A stretch of 30,496 nucleotides of DNA, taken from the IMG/VR virus record IMGVR_UViG_3300013099_000008, positions 1 to 30,496 of that record, one strand, 5' to 3'. The stretch is from a virus. The notes under the pieces were generated by a model that did not search any database, had not been told where the DNA came from, and saw only the letters and a list, made by a program, of their open reading frames with translations. Shown here piece by piece: positions 6,888 to 14,096 of the stretch (its first letter is position 1; every line of letters begins with the position of its first letter). The position numbers and the translations under genes were made by a program.

Positions 6888-6987
6888 TTACATAATTGGT
6901 AATCCTCCTTATCAAGACTCAAAAGCTTTAGGATCCAATAAAAACTCATTAAAACACACAAAAACTGTGTATATCTATGTTATTTAG
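6877..6987 (+). pseudogene. Methyltransferase remnant starting at NPPY motif (36 aa)
   Basis: An ATG overlapping the end of the previous gene opens MSFDYIIGNPPYQDSKALGS and the frame stops at TAG 6985 after 36 codons. The first 13 residues closely match the start of the NPPY halves at 2203 and 6060. No coding continuation is visible downstream, so this looks like the truncated start of a third NPPY gene. A functional mini-protein is unlikely but not excluded. Confidence 0.65.
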
Positions 6988-6997
6988 TGTTTTGAAC

Positions 6998-7057
6998 GTC
7001 CCTGGGGACACCCCTGACACCTACGGATTCGTACATTCTGGCCGTTTTACCGTTTTA
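6998..7057. other. GC-richer inverted and direct repeats before terminase (possible packaging site)
   Basis: GTCCC (6998-7002) faces GGGAC (7005-7009), and GGGG-ACA-CCCC overlaps it as an alternative. TACG-GATT-CGTA forms a small hairpin (7022-7033), and CCGTTTTA is repeated in tandem near 7042-7057. The block is GC-richer than its surroundings and lies just before the small terminase gene, where pac or cos sites often occur. Function is inference. Confidence 0.3.
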
Positions 7058-7075
7058 CTATAAATTAGCACTAAA

Positions 7076-7083
7076 TATAAATA
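7076..7083 (+). promoter_or_regulatory. TATAAATA late-promoter-like motif
   Basis: Exact TATAAATA 37 nt before the small terminase ATG, a good distance for a promoter driving the packaging genes. Confidence 0.55.
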
Positions 7084-7120
7084 AACAAACAATCCATATA
7101 TGGATGTATAAGGAATTACA

Positions 7121-7492
7121 ATGGCTACTCAAAGAGAATTAGACTACAATAAAGAGTTTTGTGCAACCTCAACGCACTTCCCCCTAATAACAATAAGTTA
7201 TCAAGCCCATCTAAAAATCATAAAGAAACTAAAAGCTCAAATATCTGTTGAGAATATTGCTCATAAGATGTTTGTAGACTTAGAAGACTTCAAGCAATCA
7301 TTAGAGTTTTATAGAATAGACCCAAAACTTTGGGCTTTGGCAGGTATCAATGACTTGAAATCTCAAGCACTCAAAACAATCCCTCACATATCTGATCCAG
7401 AGAAATCGTTCAATGCATCAATGAAGTTCCTCCAACAATATGATGAAGACGGTATAATGACCGATAACTCGGTTTCTCTCAAGATAATCTAA
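7121..7492 (+). CDS. Putative terminase small subunit
   Basis: This 123-aa, largely helical protein lies immediately before the large terminase. Residues 30-60 (KIIKKLKAQISVENIAHKMF and what follows) look like a helix-turn-helix segment suited to packaging-site recognition. No strong family signature is visible, so the call rests mainly on position and size. The ribosome binding site AAGGAATTAC is clear, and a TATAAATA motif lies upstream. It would bind the packaging site and recruit the ATPase/nuclease encoded next. Confidence 0.55.
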   Translation: MATQRELDYNKEFCATSTHFPLITISYQAHLKIIKKLKAQISVENIAHKMFVDLEDFKQSLEFYRIDPKLWALAGINDLKSQALKTIPHISDPEKSFNASMKFLQQYDEDGIMTDNSVSLKII

Positions 7493-7539
7493 AAATAACA
7501 AATTATAACAAAAAATAATGGAAATAAGGAAACTCAAAC

Positions 7540-8829
7540 TTGGATATAACATTTGACAGACAAAAACTACTAAGACCACCACAAATAGAGATATTTGATT
7601 CTAAAGCAAGATTCAGAGTGATTGCCGCAGGGGTTTAGAGGTCTTTGAATAAACTCTTAGACCTCTAAACCTCTAACATTTGACGCAGATTTGGGAAGTC
7701 AGTCTTAGGCTGTTACATCCTCATCACTAAAGCTCTCCAAAAACCAAATCAAATATTATTCTTTGCCGCACCAACTGCTTCTCAAGCTAGGATGATTCTT
7801 TGGTCTATCTTATTAGAGAAGACTCACAATATTGCAAAGAAAGTAAATCAAAGTAATCTATCAGTAGAACTCATGAATGGTTCCGTGATTTATCTAAAAT
7901 CATTAGATTCACCTGAACGACTTCGTGGGGTTTCACTTGATGCTATTGTAATAGACGAGTGCGGGAGTGTTAGAAATTTAGAAGAGATATTTGTAAAGAT
8001 TATCAGACCCAGTTTAGCGGATAAGCTCGGTACTGCTGATTTTATTTCAAGCCCTTCCGGTCGTAACTATTTTTTCAAATTATGGAGTAATGGTAAAAAT
8101 AAAGCTGATTGGGAATCATTTCAATATACAACTATCCAGGGAATGAATGTTACTGAAGAAGAGATAGAAGCAGCAAGAGAAGATATGGATGATAAATCTT
8201 TCAATCAAGAGTTCAATGGAGAATTCATAAGTTTTGACGGATTAGTAGTTCCCGATTTCTGTCAAATCAAAAACAATAGTAATGAGACCGTACAAGATGA
8301 TGATACTCTTCTAATAGGTGTTGACTTCAACATAAATAAAAATCCTGCATCAGTTTGGGTACTAAGAAATGGATTATTACATATGGTGGACGCATTCTAC
8401 GGAAGTTTTGATACTGAACAGATGATGCTAGCTATTCAAAATAGATATCCAAAACATAAAATCATATTCACTACAGATGCTTCAGGATCGGCTAGAAAGA
8501 CTTCTGCTGGAGGTAAAACGGATGTTAGCATCATTGAAAGTTTTGGATATACGGTAAAGAATCTAAGTAAGAATCCCGGAATTATTGATAGAGTAAATTC
8601 CTTCAATAGTATGATATGTAATAGTAAAGGTGAAAGAAAACTATTCTTTGTTCAAAATAAAAGAACTGAAAAGTTTATTGAAGCTTTATTAGAACATTAT
8701 TTTGATGATAACGGAATGCCTAATAAGAAACACTTATATCACGATGATTGTGTAGATTCCATGCAGTATTTAGTATGGAGATTCAGTTCATTTGGAAGAG
8801 TAAAACCTACAAGGACAGGGAGAAGATGA
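7540..8829 (+). CDS. terL: Terminase large subunit, interrupted in Walker A by 51 nt
   Basis: The start is TTG at 7540 behind AAGGA. Residues 1-31 end in RVIAAG at 7632; then 51 nt (7633-7683) with three in-frame stops intervene; coding resumes in the same frame at 7684 with RRFGKSVLG. Removing the 51 nt gives a 412-aa protein with an ordinary terminase Walker A (AGRRFGKS), Walker B (AIVIDECG), and RNase-H-like nuclease motifs GVDFN, TTDASG and HDDCVDSM. There is no start codon or ribosome binding site near 7684; the first ATG is at 7792, well inside the ATPase. All conserved motifs after the gap are intact, which argues for a functional gene read by translational bypass, by removal of the RNA segment, or by an unusual DNA event. 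Recent inactivation is the dull alternative. Confidence 0.85.
7633..7683 (+). other. 51-nt stop-containing hairpin insert in terminase Walker A (bypass-like)
   Basis: The insert begins directly after the glycine codon GGG (7630-7632). GTTTAGAGGTCT (7633-7644) pairs perfectly with AGACCTCTAAAC (7659-7670), a 12-bp stem with a 14-nt loop. In frame it reads TAG at 7636, TAA at 7666 and TGA at 7681. CCTCTAA occurs twice (7662-7668, 7670-7676), so the 5' arm has an alternative partner. Its length is a multiple of three. T4 gene 60 has a 50-nt untranslated gap with a stop and hairpin right after the take-off glycine codon, so the likeness is close. A matching glycine landing codon is not seen. Confidence 0.85.
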
Positions 8830-8993
8830 GACTATTACTAACATTTCTAATACTAACAATGCTTTATGGTTGTTCGTTAGATCACAAATACAAATATCTA
8901 AAACATAAAGTAACATGTGATAACAACACAACTGTTGAATTCATAATAGATTATAAAGAAGAACACAAAGAATTAAAACCACCAGGAATATAA
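8826..8993 (+). CDS. Small lipoprotein (possible outer spanin)
   Basis: ATG at 8826 overlaps the terminase stop (ATGA). The 55-aa product starts MRLLLTFLILTMLYGC, a lipoprotein signal peptide with lipobox LYGC and cysteine at residue 16. About 40 hydrophilic residues follow, ending near a PPG. It would be lipid-anchored to the outer membrane. Small phage lipoproteins of this size are often outer spanins (Rz1 type) or superinfection-exclusion proteins. No inner-membrane spanin partner is visible, so the exact role is open. The frame also extends upstream to 8748, but that would overlap the terminase by 82 nt and lacks a signal start. Confidence 0.65.
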   Translation: MRLLLTFLILTMLYGCSLDHKYKYLKHKVTCDNNTTVEFIIDYKEEHKELKPPGI

Positions 8994-8996
8994 ATA
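8989..8996 (+). promoter_or_regulatory. TATAAATA late-promoter-like motif
   Basis: Exact TATAAATA overlapping the lipoprotein stop codon, 18 nt before the portal ATG. A transcript from here would have a very short leader carrying only the AAGGAAC ribosome binding site. Confidence 0.5.
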
Positions 8997-9014
8997 TTTC
9001 TATAAGGAACCTAA

Positions 9015-10352
9015 ATGACACCTAACGTAACCTGGAAAATACCAGAATATAAAGCACATCAACACCAATGGGAGATATGTAATTCTGTCTATGATGGAAT
9101 AGATACTGCCATTGCATATCTGACTCAAAAATCATATGAGTACAATGATATCTTTGCTACAAGGCAAGATAACGCAACTCTAAATAACTTTATAGAGAGA
9201 ATCAATACATCTATGACTGGGGAAATATTTAGAAAGCCTCTTACGGCTGAAAAAGTACCTGCAAATACCTTAGAGAAACTAAAGACTATTGCAGGGACTA
9301 AGAACTTAGATCAGTTCACTAAAATAGTTACTAATAGTGCTATATTGAACGGTAAAGCGTATATATTAGTTGATGCCCCTACAAATGGTGGCGATCCTTA
9401 CATGTCTCTAATAACCAGAGAACAACTTATCAATTATAAAAAAGATGAGCAAGGTAACTTCACATTTGCTGTAATAGCTGAAAGTTATACTGAATCATTA
9501 GACGAATTTAGTTATGAAGTAAAACCTCAATATAGAGTTATCGATGCTAATGGTAATGTTAGAATATTCAGATCAGGAGATGGCAAATCCGCTTGGTATG
9601 TATTCGAAGAGATCAATACAACTTATAACTTCTGTCCATTATATGAACTAAAGATATCAGATATTCCACCACTTTATGATATTGCTAAAGTAAATGTTCA
9701 ACATATGAATTATACATCTAATCAGAGTGATTACGTTACAGAAGCTATGTGTCCTATTCTGTTTGGTAAAGCATTAGGTGTAGAAGGTGAGGACAATGTA
9801 TTAGGCGAAGGAGAATCTCCAGAACCTCAAATCGTATTAGGAATTAGAAATGCTAGCTTTGCTGAGAACCCAGAAGCTGATTTATCATGGATAGAGTTAC
9901 AAGCTCAAGGTAACTATGAAATCAGTGCTAAACATATAGATAAACTAGAAAAAGATATGACTTCAAGAGCACTATCATTACAAGAATCATCTGAATCTAA
10001 ATCAGCTACTCAAGTAAGTTCTGAAGATGTTGAAGCAGATTCAAGACTTACTGATATCGCTGCTAATACTGAAAATGTTATCAATAACGCTTTAGAAGGT
10101 TGGGCAGCTATTGGTAATACTACTTTCCCAGGAAAAATGATTGTAAACAGAGATTTCAATGAGATTACAGTAGGTGATATAACAGGACTCAATACACTTC
10201 AAGTATCTGGTAACTTATCTAGAGAAACATTACTGAAGTCACTTGTAAAGAATGAGGTCATTGACCTTGATTCTGTTGATGAGGAATTAAAAAGAATAGA
10301 AGAAGAAAATGTAAATAGTTTATCATTAGAGACTGAAGATGCTGGAGTATAA
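9015..10352 (+). CDS. Portal protein (DUF4055-like)
   Basis: This 445-aa protein sits in the usual place between terminase and head morphogenesis genes. The N-terminal region (VYDGIDTAIAYL, then an AT-rich-phage-type Y-x-x-R segment and a TGEIFRKPL motif near residue 75) resembles DUF4055 portal proteins. A long alpha-rich C-terminal part near residues 300-350 (MTSRALSLQESSESKSATQ) matches the stem/clip helices with the typical SATQ-like segment. Twelve copies would form the DNA channel at the capsid vertex. It overlaps the next gene by 14 nt, indicating coupled expression. Confidence 0.75.
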   Translation: MTPNVTWKIPEYKAHQHQWEICNSVYDGIDTAIAYLTQKSYEYNDIFATRQDNATLNNFIERINTSMTGEIFRKPLTAEKVPANTLEKLKTIAGTKNLDQFTKIVTNSAILNGKAYILVDAPTNGGDPYMSLITREQLINYKKDEQGNFTFAVIAESYTESLDEFSYEVKPQYRVIDANGNVRIFRSGDGKSAWYVFEEINTTYNFCPLYELKISDIPPLYDIAKVNVQHMNYTSNQSDYVTEAMCPILFGKALGVEGEDNVLGEGESPEPQIVLGIRNASFAENPEADLSWIELQAQGNYEISAKHIDKLEKDMTSRALSLQESSESKSATQVSSEDVEADSRLTDIAANTENVINNALEGWAAIGNTTFPGKMIVNRDFNEITVGDITGLNTLQVSGNLSRETLLKSLVKNEVIDLDSVDEELKRIEEENVNSLSLETEDAGV

Positions 10353-11313
10353 TCAACATTTATTATCTGTTGTAGTCCCCGATAGTGAGGTGGCTTATAG
10401 AGATGCTCTAATAAAATCTTATAACGAAGTCTCTGTAAAAATTATAAATGCTAACTTGAATACTAAAACTAGACTCAATAGTATGTTAGATCAAATATCA
10501 AAAGAACTAAATAAACTCAATGTTACATTTGCAACTAATTTCAAGATGGAGACTATCCCATTAACTCAGGCTAATAACTATGCTTTTATAACAGAAGAGA
10601 ATGAAATAAATGCTGTATTCGATATTGATAAAACTTTATACGTGTTACCAAAATCTACAATAAAGGAGGTGATCCTGTCTCAAGACAATCTTATCTTTAG
10701 AAATGAAAAAGGTTCATCAAGTATTGGTATAAACTCAATGATGATGAATCCATCTACGAATGCTATAAAACAAGTTAGGTCTATTATGACTGCTGGGGTA
10801 GTTCAGGGTCATAGTAATGAGAGAATAGTAAAAGATATAAGGAGACAATATGTGGATGTAAATCTCAGTAACGCCAGAACATCTGTTAGAACTCTATTAG
10901 GACAAGCAAGTGCTAACGTTCAAAAAGAGACTCTTGATAAATACCCTCCAAGATACTATGAATACGTATCTACCCTCGATACAAGAACAAGTGGTATCTG
11001 TGCATCATTAGATGGTAGAAGATGGTTAGAAGAACCTTCAGCCATGTATCAACCAATGTTACATCCAAATTGTCGATCAGTAATTACAGGTTATAGTACA
11101 GCATCAAGACCTATCAATATAATGACTCCTAAAGATAAAGAGAAAGCATCAAGAATGAAAGGTCAAGAGAAAGAAGAGTTTATGAAATCTAAGATATTCT
11201 TGGTTGGCCCTAACTTCAGTTATAAAGATGCTGTTGAGTACTATCCAGAGTTAGACTCTAAGAAGCTCATAGATACTGATGCTTATTTCAAGAAGCTCGG
11301 TTATAGTTTATAA
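10339..11313 (+). CDS. Head morphogenesis protein (Mu F / SPP1 gp7-like)
   Basis: This 324-aa protein carries the minor-head domain signature in its C-terminal half: STLDTRTSGICASLDGR near residues 213-229, followed by MLHPNCRSVITGY near residues 243-255. The spacing of the two halves is typical of the Mu gpF / SPP1 gp7 family. In relatives this minor protein enters the procapsid with the portal and helps DNA ejection. The start overlaps the portal end by 14 nt, with the ribosome binding site inside the portal gene. Confidence 0.8.
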   Translation: MLEYNQHLLSVVVPDSEVAYRDALIKSYNEVSVKIINANLNTKTRLNSMLDQISKELNKLNVTFATNFKMETIPLTQANNYAFITEENEINAVFDIDKTLYVLPKSTIKEVILSQDNLIFRNEKGSSSIGINSMMMNPSTNAIKQVRSIMTAGVVQGHSNERIVKDIRRQYVDVNLSNARTSVRTLLGQASANVQKETLDKYPPRYYEYVSTLDTRTSGICASLDGRRWLEEPSAMYQPMLHPNCRSVITGYSTASRPINIMTPKDKEKASRMKGQEKEEFMKSKIFLVGPNFSYKDAVEYYPELDSKKLIDTDAYFKKLGYSL

Positions 11314-11316
11314 ATA
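11309..11316 (+). promoter_or_regulatory. TATAAATA late-promoter-like motif
   Basis: Exact TATAAATA overlapping the stop codon of the head morphogenesis gene, 50 nt before the scaffold gene. Confidence 0.5.
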
Positions 11317-11322
11317 AAACAG

Positions 11323-11364
11323 ATACGAACGGAGTTTGTATAAATTAGATATACTGGAAGTATA
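11323..11364 (+). promoter_or_regulatory. Two hairpins with GGA loops over the scaffold ribosome binding site
   Basis: ATACGAAC-GGA-GTTTGTAT (11323-11341, 8 bp with one G-U) is followed by TATACT-GGA-AGTATA (11350-11364, 6 bp). Both display GGA in a triloop. The second GGA is the apparent Shine-Dalgarno of the gene at 11367. Paired GGA-loop hairpins covering a ribosome binding site are the hallmark of CsrA/RsmA targets, although CsrA involvement here is inference. Confidence 0.5.
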
Positions 11365-11366
11365 AA

Positions 11367-12077
11367 ATGTCAATAGAAAGAATAATTACAGCACTAGGAA
11401 ACGACGAGTCCCTTATAGCAGAAGTTCAAGAGGCCTTCAACTCTAAACAGACTAATAGTCAAAATGTAGAGAGAATAACTCAACTTGAATTAGCTAAGGC
11501 AGAAGTCGTTCAGAAACGCGATTCACTAAAAGCTATGGTGAGAAATGTAACAGGATTAGATGAATTATCTGAAGCTAACCTAAAGGGAGCTTTCGGAGAT
11601 CAAAATGAATCTTATCGAGCATTACAGAGTGATAACGAAGTGTTACAGACAAAGGTCGGAGACCTAAGTTCTGAGTTAGATGGCCTATCAGGTAAGCATG
11701 AAAGTCAAATATCAAATATGATGATGTTGGAGACACTAAGAGGATTAGATATAGACAAACAGGTTTATAATACTAATGCATTACAAGATCTCGCTAAAGA
11801 CTTACTGAAAGGAGCAACAAGAGAAGGATATAACTTTTCTTTCAAAAATGAAGACGGTACAAGTATTTTCAATAGTAGAGGTGAAGAGGCTAATATTCAA
11901 GATAGAATAGAAGAATTACGCGAAAATGAAAATACGTATTATTTCAAGCAAACACAAGGTGCTGGAGGTGGCAACAAAGAAGTTGTATTATCACCATCGG
12001 CTAAGTCAGATCAAGAAATTGCTGACTATTTCAATAAACATGGTCGTCTTCCAGATGATTATGGTAAATCAAACTAA
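11367..12077 (+). CDS. Capsid scaffolding protein
   Basis: This 236-aa, charged protein lies directly before the major capsid gene. Residues 35-120 are strongly helical with heptad-like spacing, as in scaffold coiled coils. A GAGGGN linker is near residue 200, and a short C-terminal tail (EIADYFNKHGRLPDDYGKSN) probably binds capsid subunits. No protease signature is present here or next door, so scaffold removal probably does not use a phage-encoded protease. The call rests on position, size and composition. Confidence 0.7.
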   Translation: MSIERIITALGNDESLIAEVQEAFNSKQTNSQNVERITQLELAKAEVVQKRDSLKAMVRNVTGLDELSEANLKGAFGDQNESYRALQSDNEVLQTKVGDLSSELDGLSGKHESQISNMMMLETLRGLDIDKQVYNTNALQDLAKDLLKGATREGYNFSFKNEDGTSIFNSRGEEANIQDRIEELRENENTYYFKQTQGAGGGNKEVVLSPSAKSDQEIADYFNKHGRLPDDYGKSN

Positions 12078-12104
12078 AGACCTCTTAGAGGCAAAGGATC
12101 TATA

Positions 12105-13067
12105 ATGGCTGGAACAAAAAGCGATTTTGTGGTAAACGATGAACTATTCTCAAGTGTATACTTAGAGAGATTAGGACAAATGACAGATGCATTCAATGCT
12201 GCATCAAACGGTGCAATCACACTTACTTCACAAAGTAAATTAGGTGATTTTGAAAAGGTATCATTCTTCAAACAAATGTCTGAAGCACAAATGATCAAAC
12301 ACAGAGACCCAGATTCTCTTTCAGTTCTTACTCCTGAGAAACTAGAGCAACTTGAAAAAGTAAATGTAAAACTAAACAGAACTATTGGTCCCGTTGAGAA
12401 TACTTTAGACTCATTCAAAAAGATTGGTCAATCAGGTGATTTATTCACTATCAAAGTTGCAGAAGCTGCTGCTGAAGCATCTCAAGCTGATCAACTAAAT
12501 ACTGCTATTACTTGTCTAATGGGTTCTATCCAGTCTGAGGCTGGTATGTTATCTGGAGATGGTACAACTGCTATTGCTTATACTGATATTGCTGATCTAT
12601 TAGCAAAATATGGTGATCAATTAGGAAGTATTAAATTACTTGCGATGCACTCTAGTACTTACTACTCATTAATGCAAACTGCAATCGGTGAGAAACTTTG
12701 GAATGTGGCTGGAAATTCCATAAATAATGGAGCTAACCCAACAATGGGTATTCCTACATTAGTTACTGATAGTGATGCTCTAGGTATGACTCTAGGTAAA
12801 GGTGTTCTTGCACTTACAGAAGGTGCTATTAGAGTTGTTGATAGTGAAACAGCTACAGCAGAAGTACAAAGAGTATTAGGTAAAGCTAATATTACTATGT
12901 TATATCAAGGTGAGTCAGCTTACAATATTGATGTTAAAGGTTACTCTTACGATGTAGTAGCTGGTGTATCACCAACTAATACTGTACTTGCTGATCCTAC
13001 TACTTGGAATAAGTCTGCTACAGAACTAAAAGCTACGGCGGGTGCTATCTTTAATTGTAGTATCTAA
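12105..13067 (+). CDS. Major capsid protein
   Basis: This 320-aa protein follows the scaffold gene. It has a mixed N-arm, an alpha-rich central part (KVAEAAAEASQADQLNTAI near residue 117) and an HK97-like P-domain/A-domain pattern including IKLLAMHSSTYYSLM near 177-191 and the loop GIPTLVTDSDAL near 217. These are common in HK97-fold coat proteins of small siphophages. The gene has a clear AAAGGATCTATA ribosome binding site. A short CCTC-TTA-GAGG hairpin lies just before it at 12079-12089. An HNH homing endonuclease gene follows, a common intrusion site. Confidence 0.8.
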   Translation: MAGTKSDFVVNDELFSSVYLERLGQMTDAFNAASNGAITLTSQSKLGDFEKVSFFKQMSEAQMIKHRDPDSLSVLTPEKLEQLEKVNVKLNRTIGPVENTLDSFKKIGQSGDLFTIKVAEAAAEASQADQLNTAITCLMGSIQSEAGMLSGDGTTAIAYTDIADLLAKYGDQLGSIKLLAMHSSTYYSLMQTAIGEKLWNVAGNSINNGANPTMGIPTLVTDSDALGMTLGKGVLALTEGAIRVVDSETATAEVQRVLGKANITMLYQGESAYNIDVKGYSYDVVAGVSPTNTVLADPTTWNKSATELKATAGAIFNCSI

Positions 13068-13076
13068 GTATACTCG

Positions 13077-13108
13077 TTAACCTTGTATTAACTATCTTAG
13101 GATATAAT
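13077..13108 (+). promoter_or_regulatory. TTAAC-N10-TATAAT promoter (double TTAAC box)
   Basis: TTAAC at 13077-13081 and 13088-13092 are 11 bp apart; TATAAT is at 13103-13108, 10 nt after the second box. The layout and much of the sequence (CGTTAACCTT, then TTAACTAT) match the promoter at 3081. Confidence 0.65.
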
Positions 13109-13131
13109 ACATATAAGACCTAGTTTTAGGC

Positions 13132-13166
13132 TACACTATAAAGAGAGTTCAGACTCTCTGGGTGTA
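13132..13166 (+). promoter_or_regulatory. Nested hairpin in HNH gene leader
   Basis: AGAGAGT (13142-13148) pairs with ACTCTCT (13153-13159) around TCAG, enclosed by TACAC (13132-13136) with GTGTA (13162-13166). It lies between the promoter and the TAGGAAC ribosome binding site. T4 homing endonuclease genes are often held back by leader hairpins; a similar role is plausible. Confidence 0.5.
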
Positions 13167-13187
13167 ACTCATAAAATAGGAACTTAA

Positions 13188-13841
13188 ATGTCAACAAAAT
13201 ATATAAAAGCTTATTTCAATATTTGTAATAATGCTAGAAAAGATAATAGAAGTAAAAAAGATGGTATATATTATGAAAATCATCACATAAAACCAACATC
13301 TCTTGGTGGATTAGATATCAATACAAATAAGGTATTGCTTACAGGAAGAGAACATTATATAGTTCATTTCTTATTATATAAGCATTATAAAAGTATTAAC
13401 AAACAACCGGGATTAGCTAAAATGGCTAAGGCTTTTAATATGATGACTTTGACACAAGTTAGAAAAGAGAGATATACATCTAAGACGTTTGAGATAGCAA
13501 GGATTGCAAGTGCTGAAGCTCAATCATATTTTATGAAGGGAAAACCTTCTTGGAATACAGGCTTAGATATGAAAAGTTTAGGATATGTAAGTGCTAATTT
13601 AAATATTCCTATTCCTCAAGAAGTAAAAGACAAAATCTCAAATACTTTAATGGGTAATACTCCTTGGAATAAAGATAGAACAGATTTACCTTCTCACAGT
13701 AGTGAAAGCAATCTACAAAGATCTAAAACTATGAAGGGACAGAATACAGGTAATCAAAAGATTATAACTTGTCCTCATTGTAATAAGTCTGGCGGTAATA
13801 CAATGAAGCGATGGCACTTCGATCACTGTAAATATAAATAA
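13188..13841 (+). CDS. HNH homing endonuclease
   Basis: This 217-aa protein contains the HNH core as ENHHIKPTSLGG (residues 30-41), then an asparagine in INTNKVLLT and REHYIVH (54-60) supplying the final histidines. This is the pattern of phage HNH enzymes. NUMOD3-like segments occur around KPSWNTG and in the C-terminal third (SESNLQRSKTMKG). The C-terminus has a zinc-finger-like C-P-H-C plus H-x-x-H-F-D-H-C. It is freestanding between the major capsid gene and a small structural gene, with its own promoter and leader hairpin, so it can be expressed independently of the head operon. Confidence 0.85.
   Translation: MSTKYIKAYFNICNNARKDNRSKKDGIYYENHHIKPTSLGGLDINTNKVLLTGREHYIVHFLLYKHYKSINKQPGLAKMAKAFNMMTLTQVRKERYTSKTFEIARIASAEAQSYFMKGKPSWNTGLDMKSLGYVSANLNIPIPQEVKDKISNTLMGNTPWNKDRTDLPSHSSESNLQRSKTMKGQNTGNQKIITCPHCNKSGGNTMKRWHFDHCKYK
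13833..13840 (+). promoter_or_regulatory. TATAAATA late-promoter-like motif
   Basis: Exact TATAAATA overlapping the HNH stop codon, 22 nt before the next gene. It would restart structural-gene transcription after the endonuclease insertion. Confidence 0.5.
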
Positions 13842-13862
13842 ATCATAATACAAAGGACCTAA

Positions 13863-14096
13863 ATGTCATTCTTCAACAACAAACATTTCAATAGCAGTTT
13901 TTATGATAGCAAATTCTATGATAACGACTTTTTCAAAAACGATTTCTTCAAAAGTGATACTGTTCCATCAGTACAGATAGACTTAGAAGGTATGTCAGCA
14001 AAAGAACTCAAGGTATATATTGAGCAACTTGGTGGTTCACCAGTAGGTATCAAAGGTAAAGAGAATCTTATAAAAGAAATAGGGAGATTAGTATAA
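13863..14096 (+). CDS. Small putative head-associated protein (77 aa)
   Basis: The N-terminal 30 residues are a phenylalanine/tyrosine-rich repeat (FYDSKFYDNDFFKNDFFKS) in which aromatic residues recur every 3-5 positions. The C-terminal half (MSAKELKVYIEQLGGSPVGI) resembles a short helix-extended-helix domain of the SAP/LEM type. Its stop overlaps the start of the next gene (TAATG). It sits between the capsid gene and the Ig-like surface proteins, suggesting a capsid-attached or anchoring protein. The 353-aa protein at 22063 also begins with short aromatic FNG repeats. Confidence 0.5.
   Translation: MSFFNNKHFNSSFYDSKFYDNDFFKNDFFKSDTVPSVQIDLEGMSAKELKVYIEQLGGSPVGIKGKENLIKEIGRLV

Noticed and set aside
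7633-7683. Group I/II intron or intein in the terminase
   Set aside because: 51 nt is far too short for a self-splicing intron or an intein, and no core elements are present. An archaeal bulge-helix-bulge intron was considered, but the required pairing of the insert's 5' bases with the downstream coding sequence is absent.
7626-7688. Excision between CGCAG direct repeats flanking the terminase insert
   Set aside because: CGCAG at 7626-7630 and 7684-7688 are 58 bp apart; removal would shift the frame and destroy RRFGKS.
7630-7695. Ribosome hop from GGG 7630 to GGG 7693
   Set aside because: It gives matched glycine codons but loses RRF and leaves AAGKS, not a terminase Walker A, although RRFGKS is clearly coded.
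8748-8993. Long version (81 aa) of the lipoprotein frame
   Set aside because: The upstream part lies inside the terminase coding region; the ATG at 8826 gives a clean lipoprotein signal and ATGA overlap.
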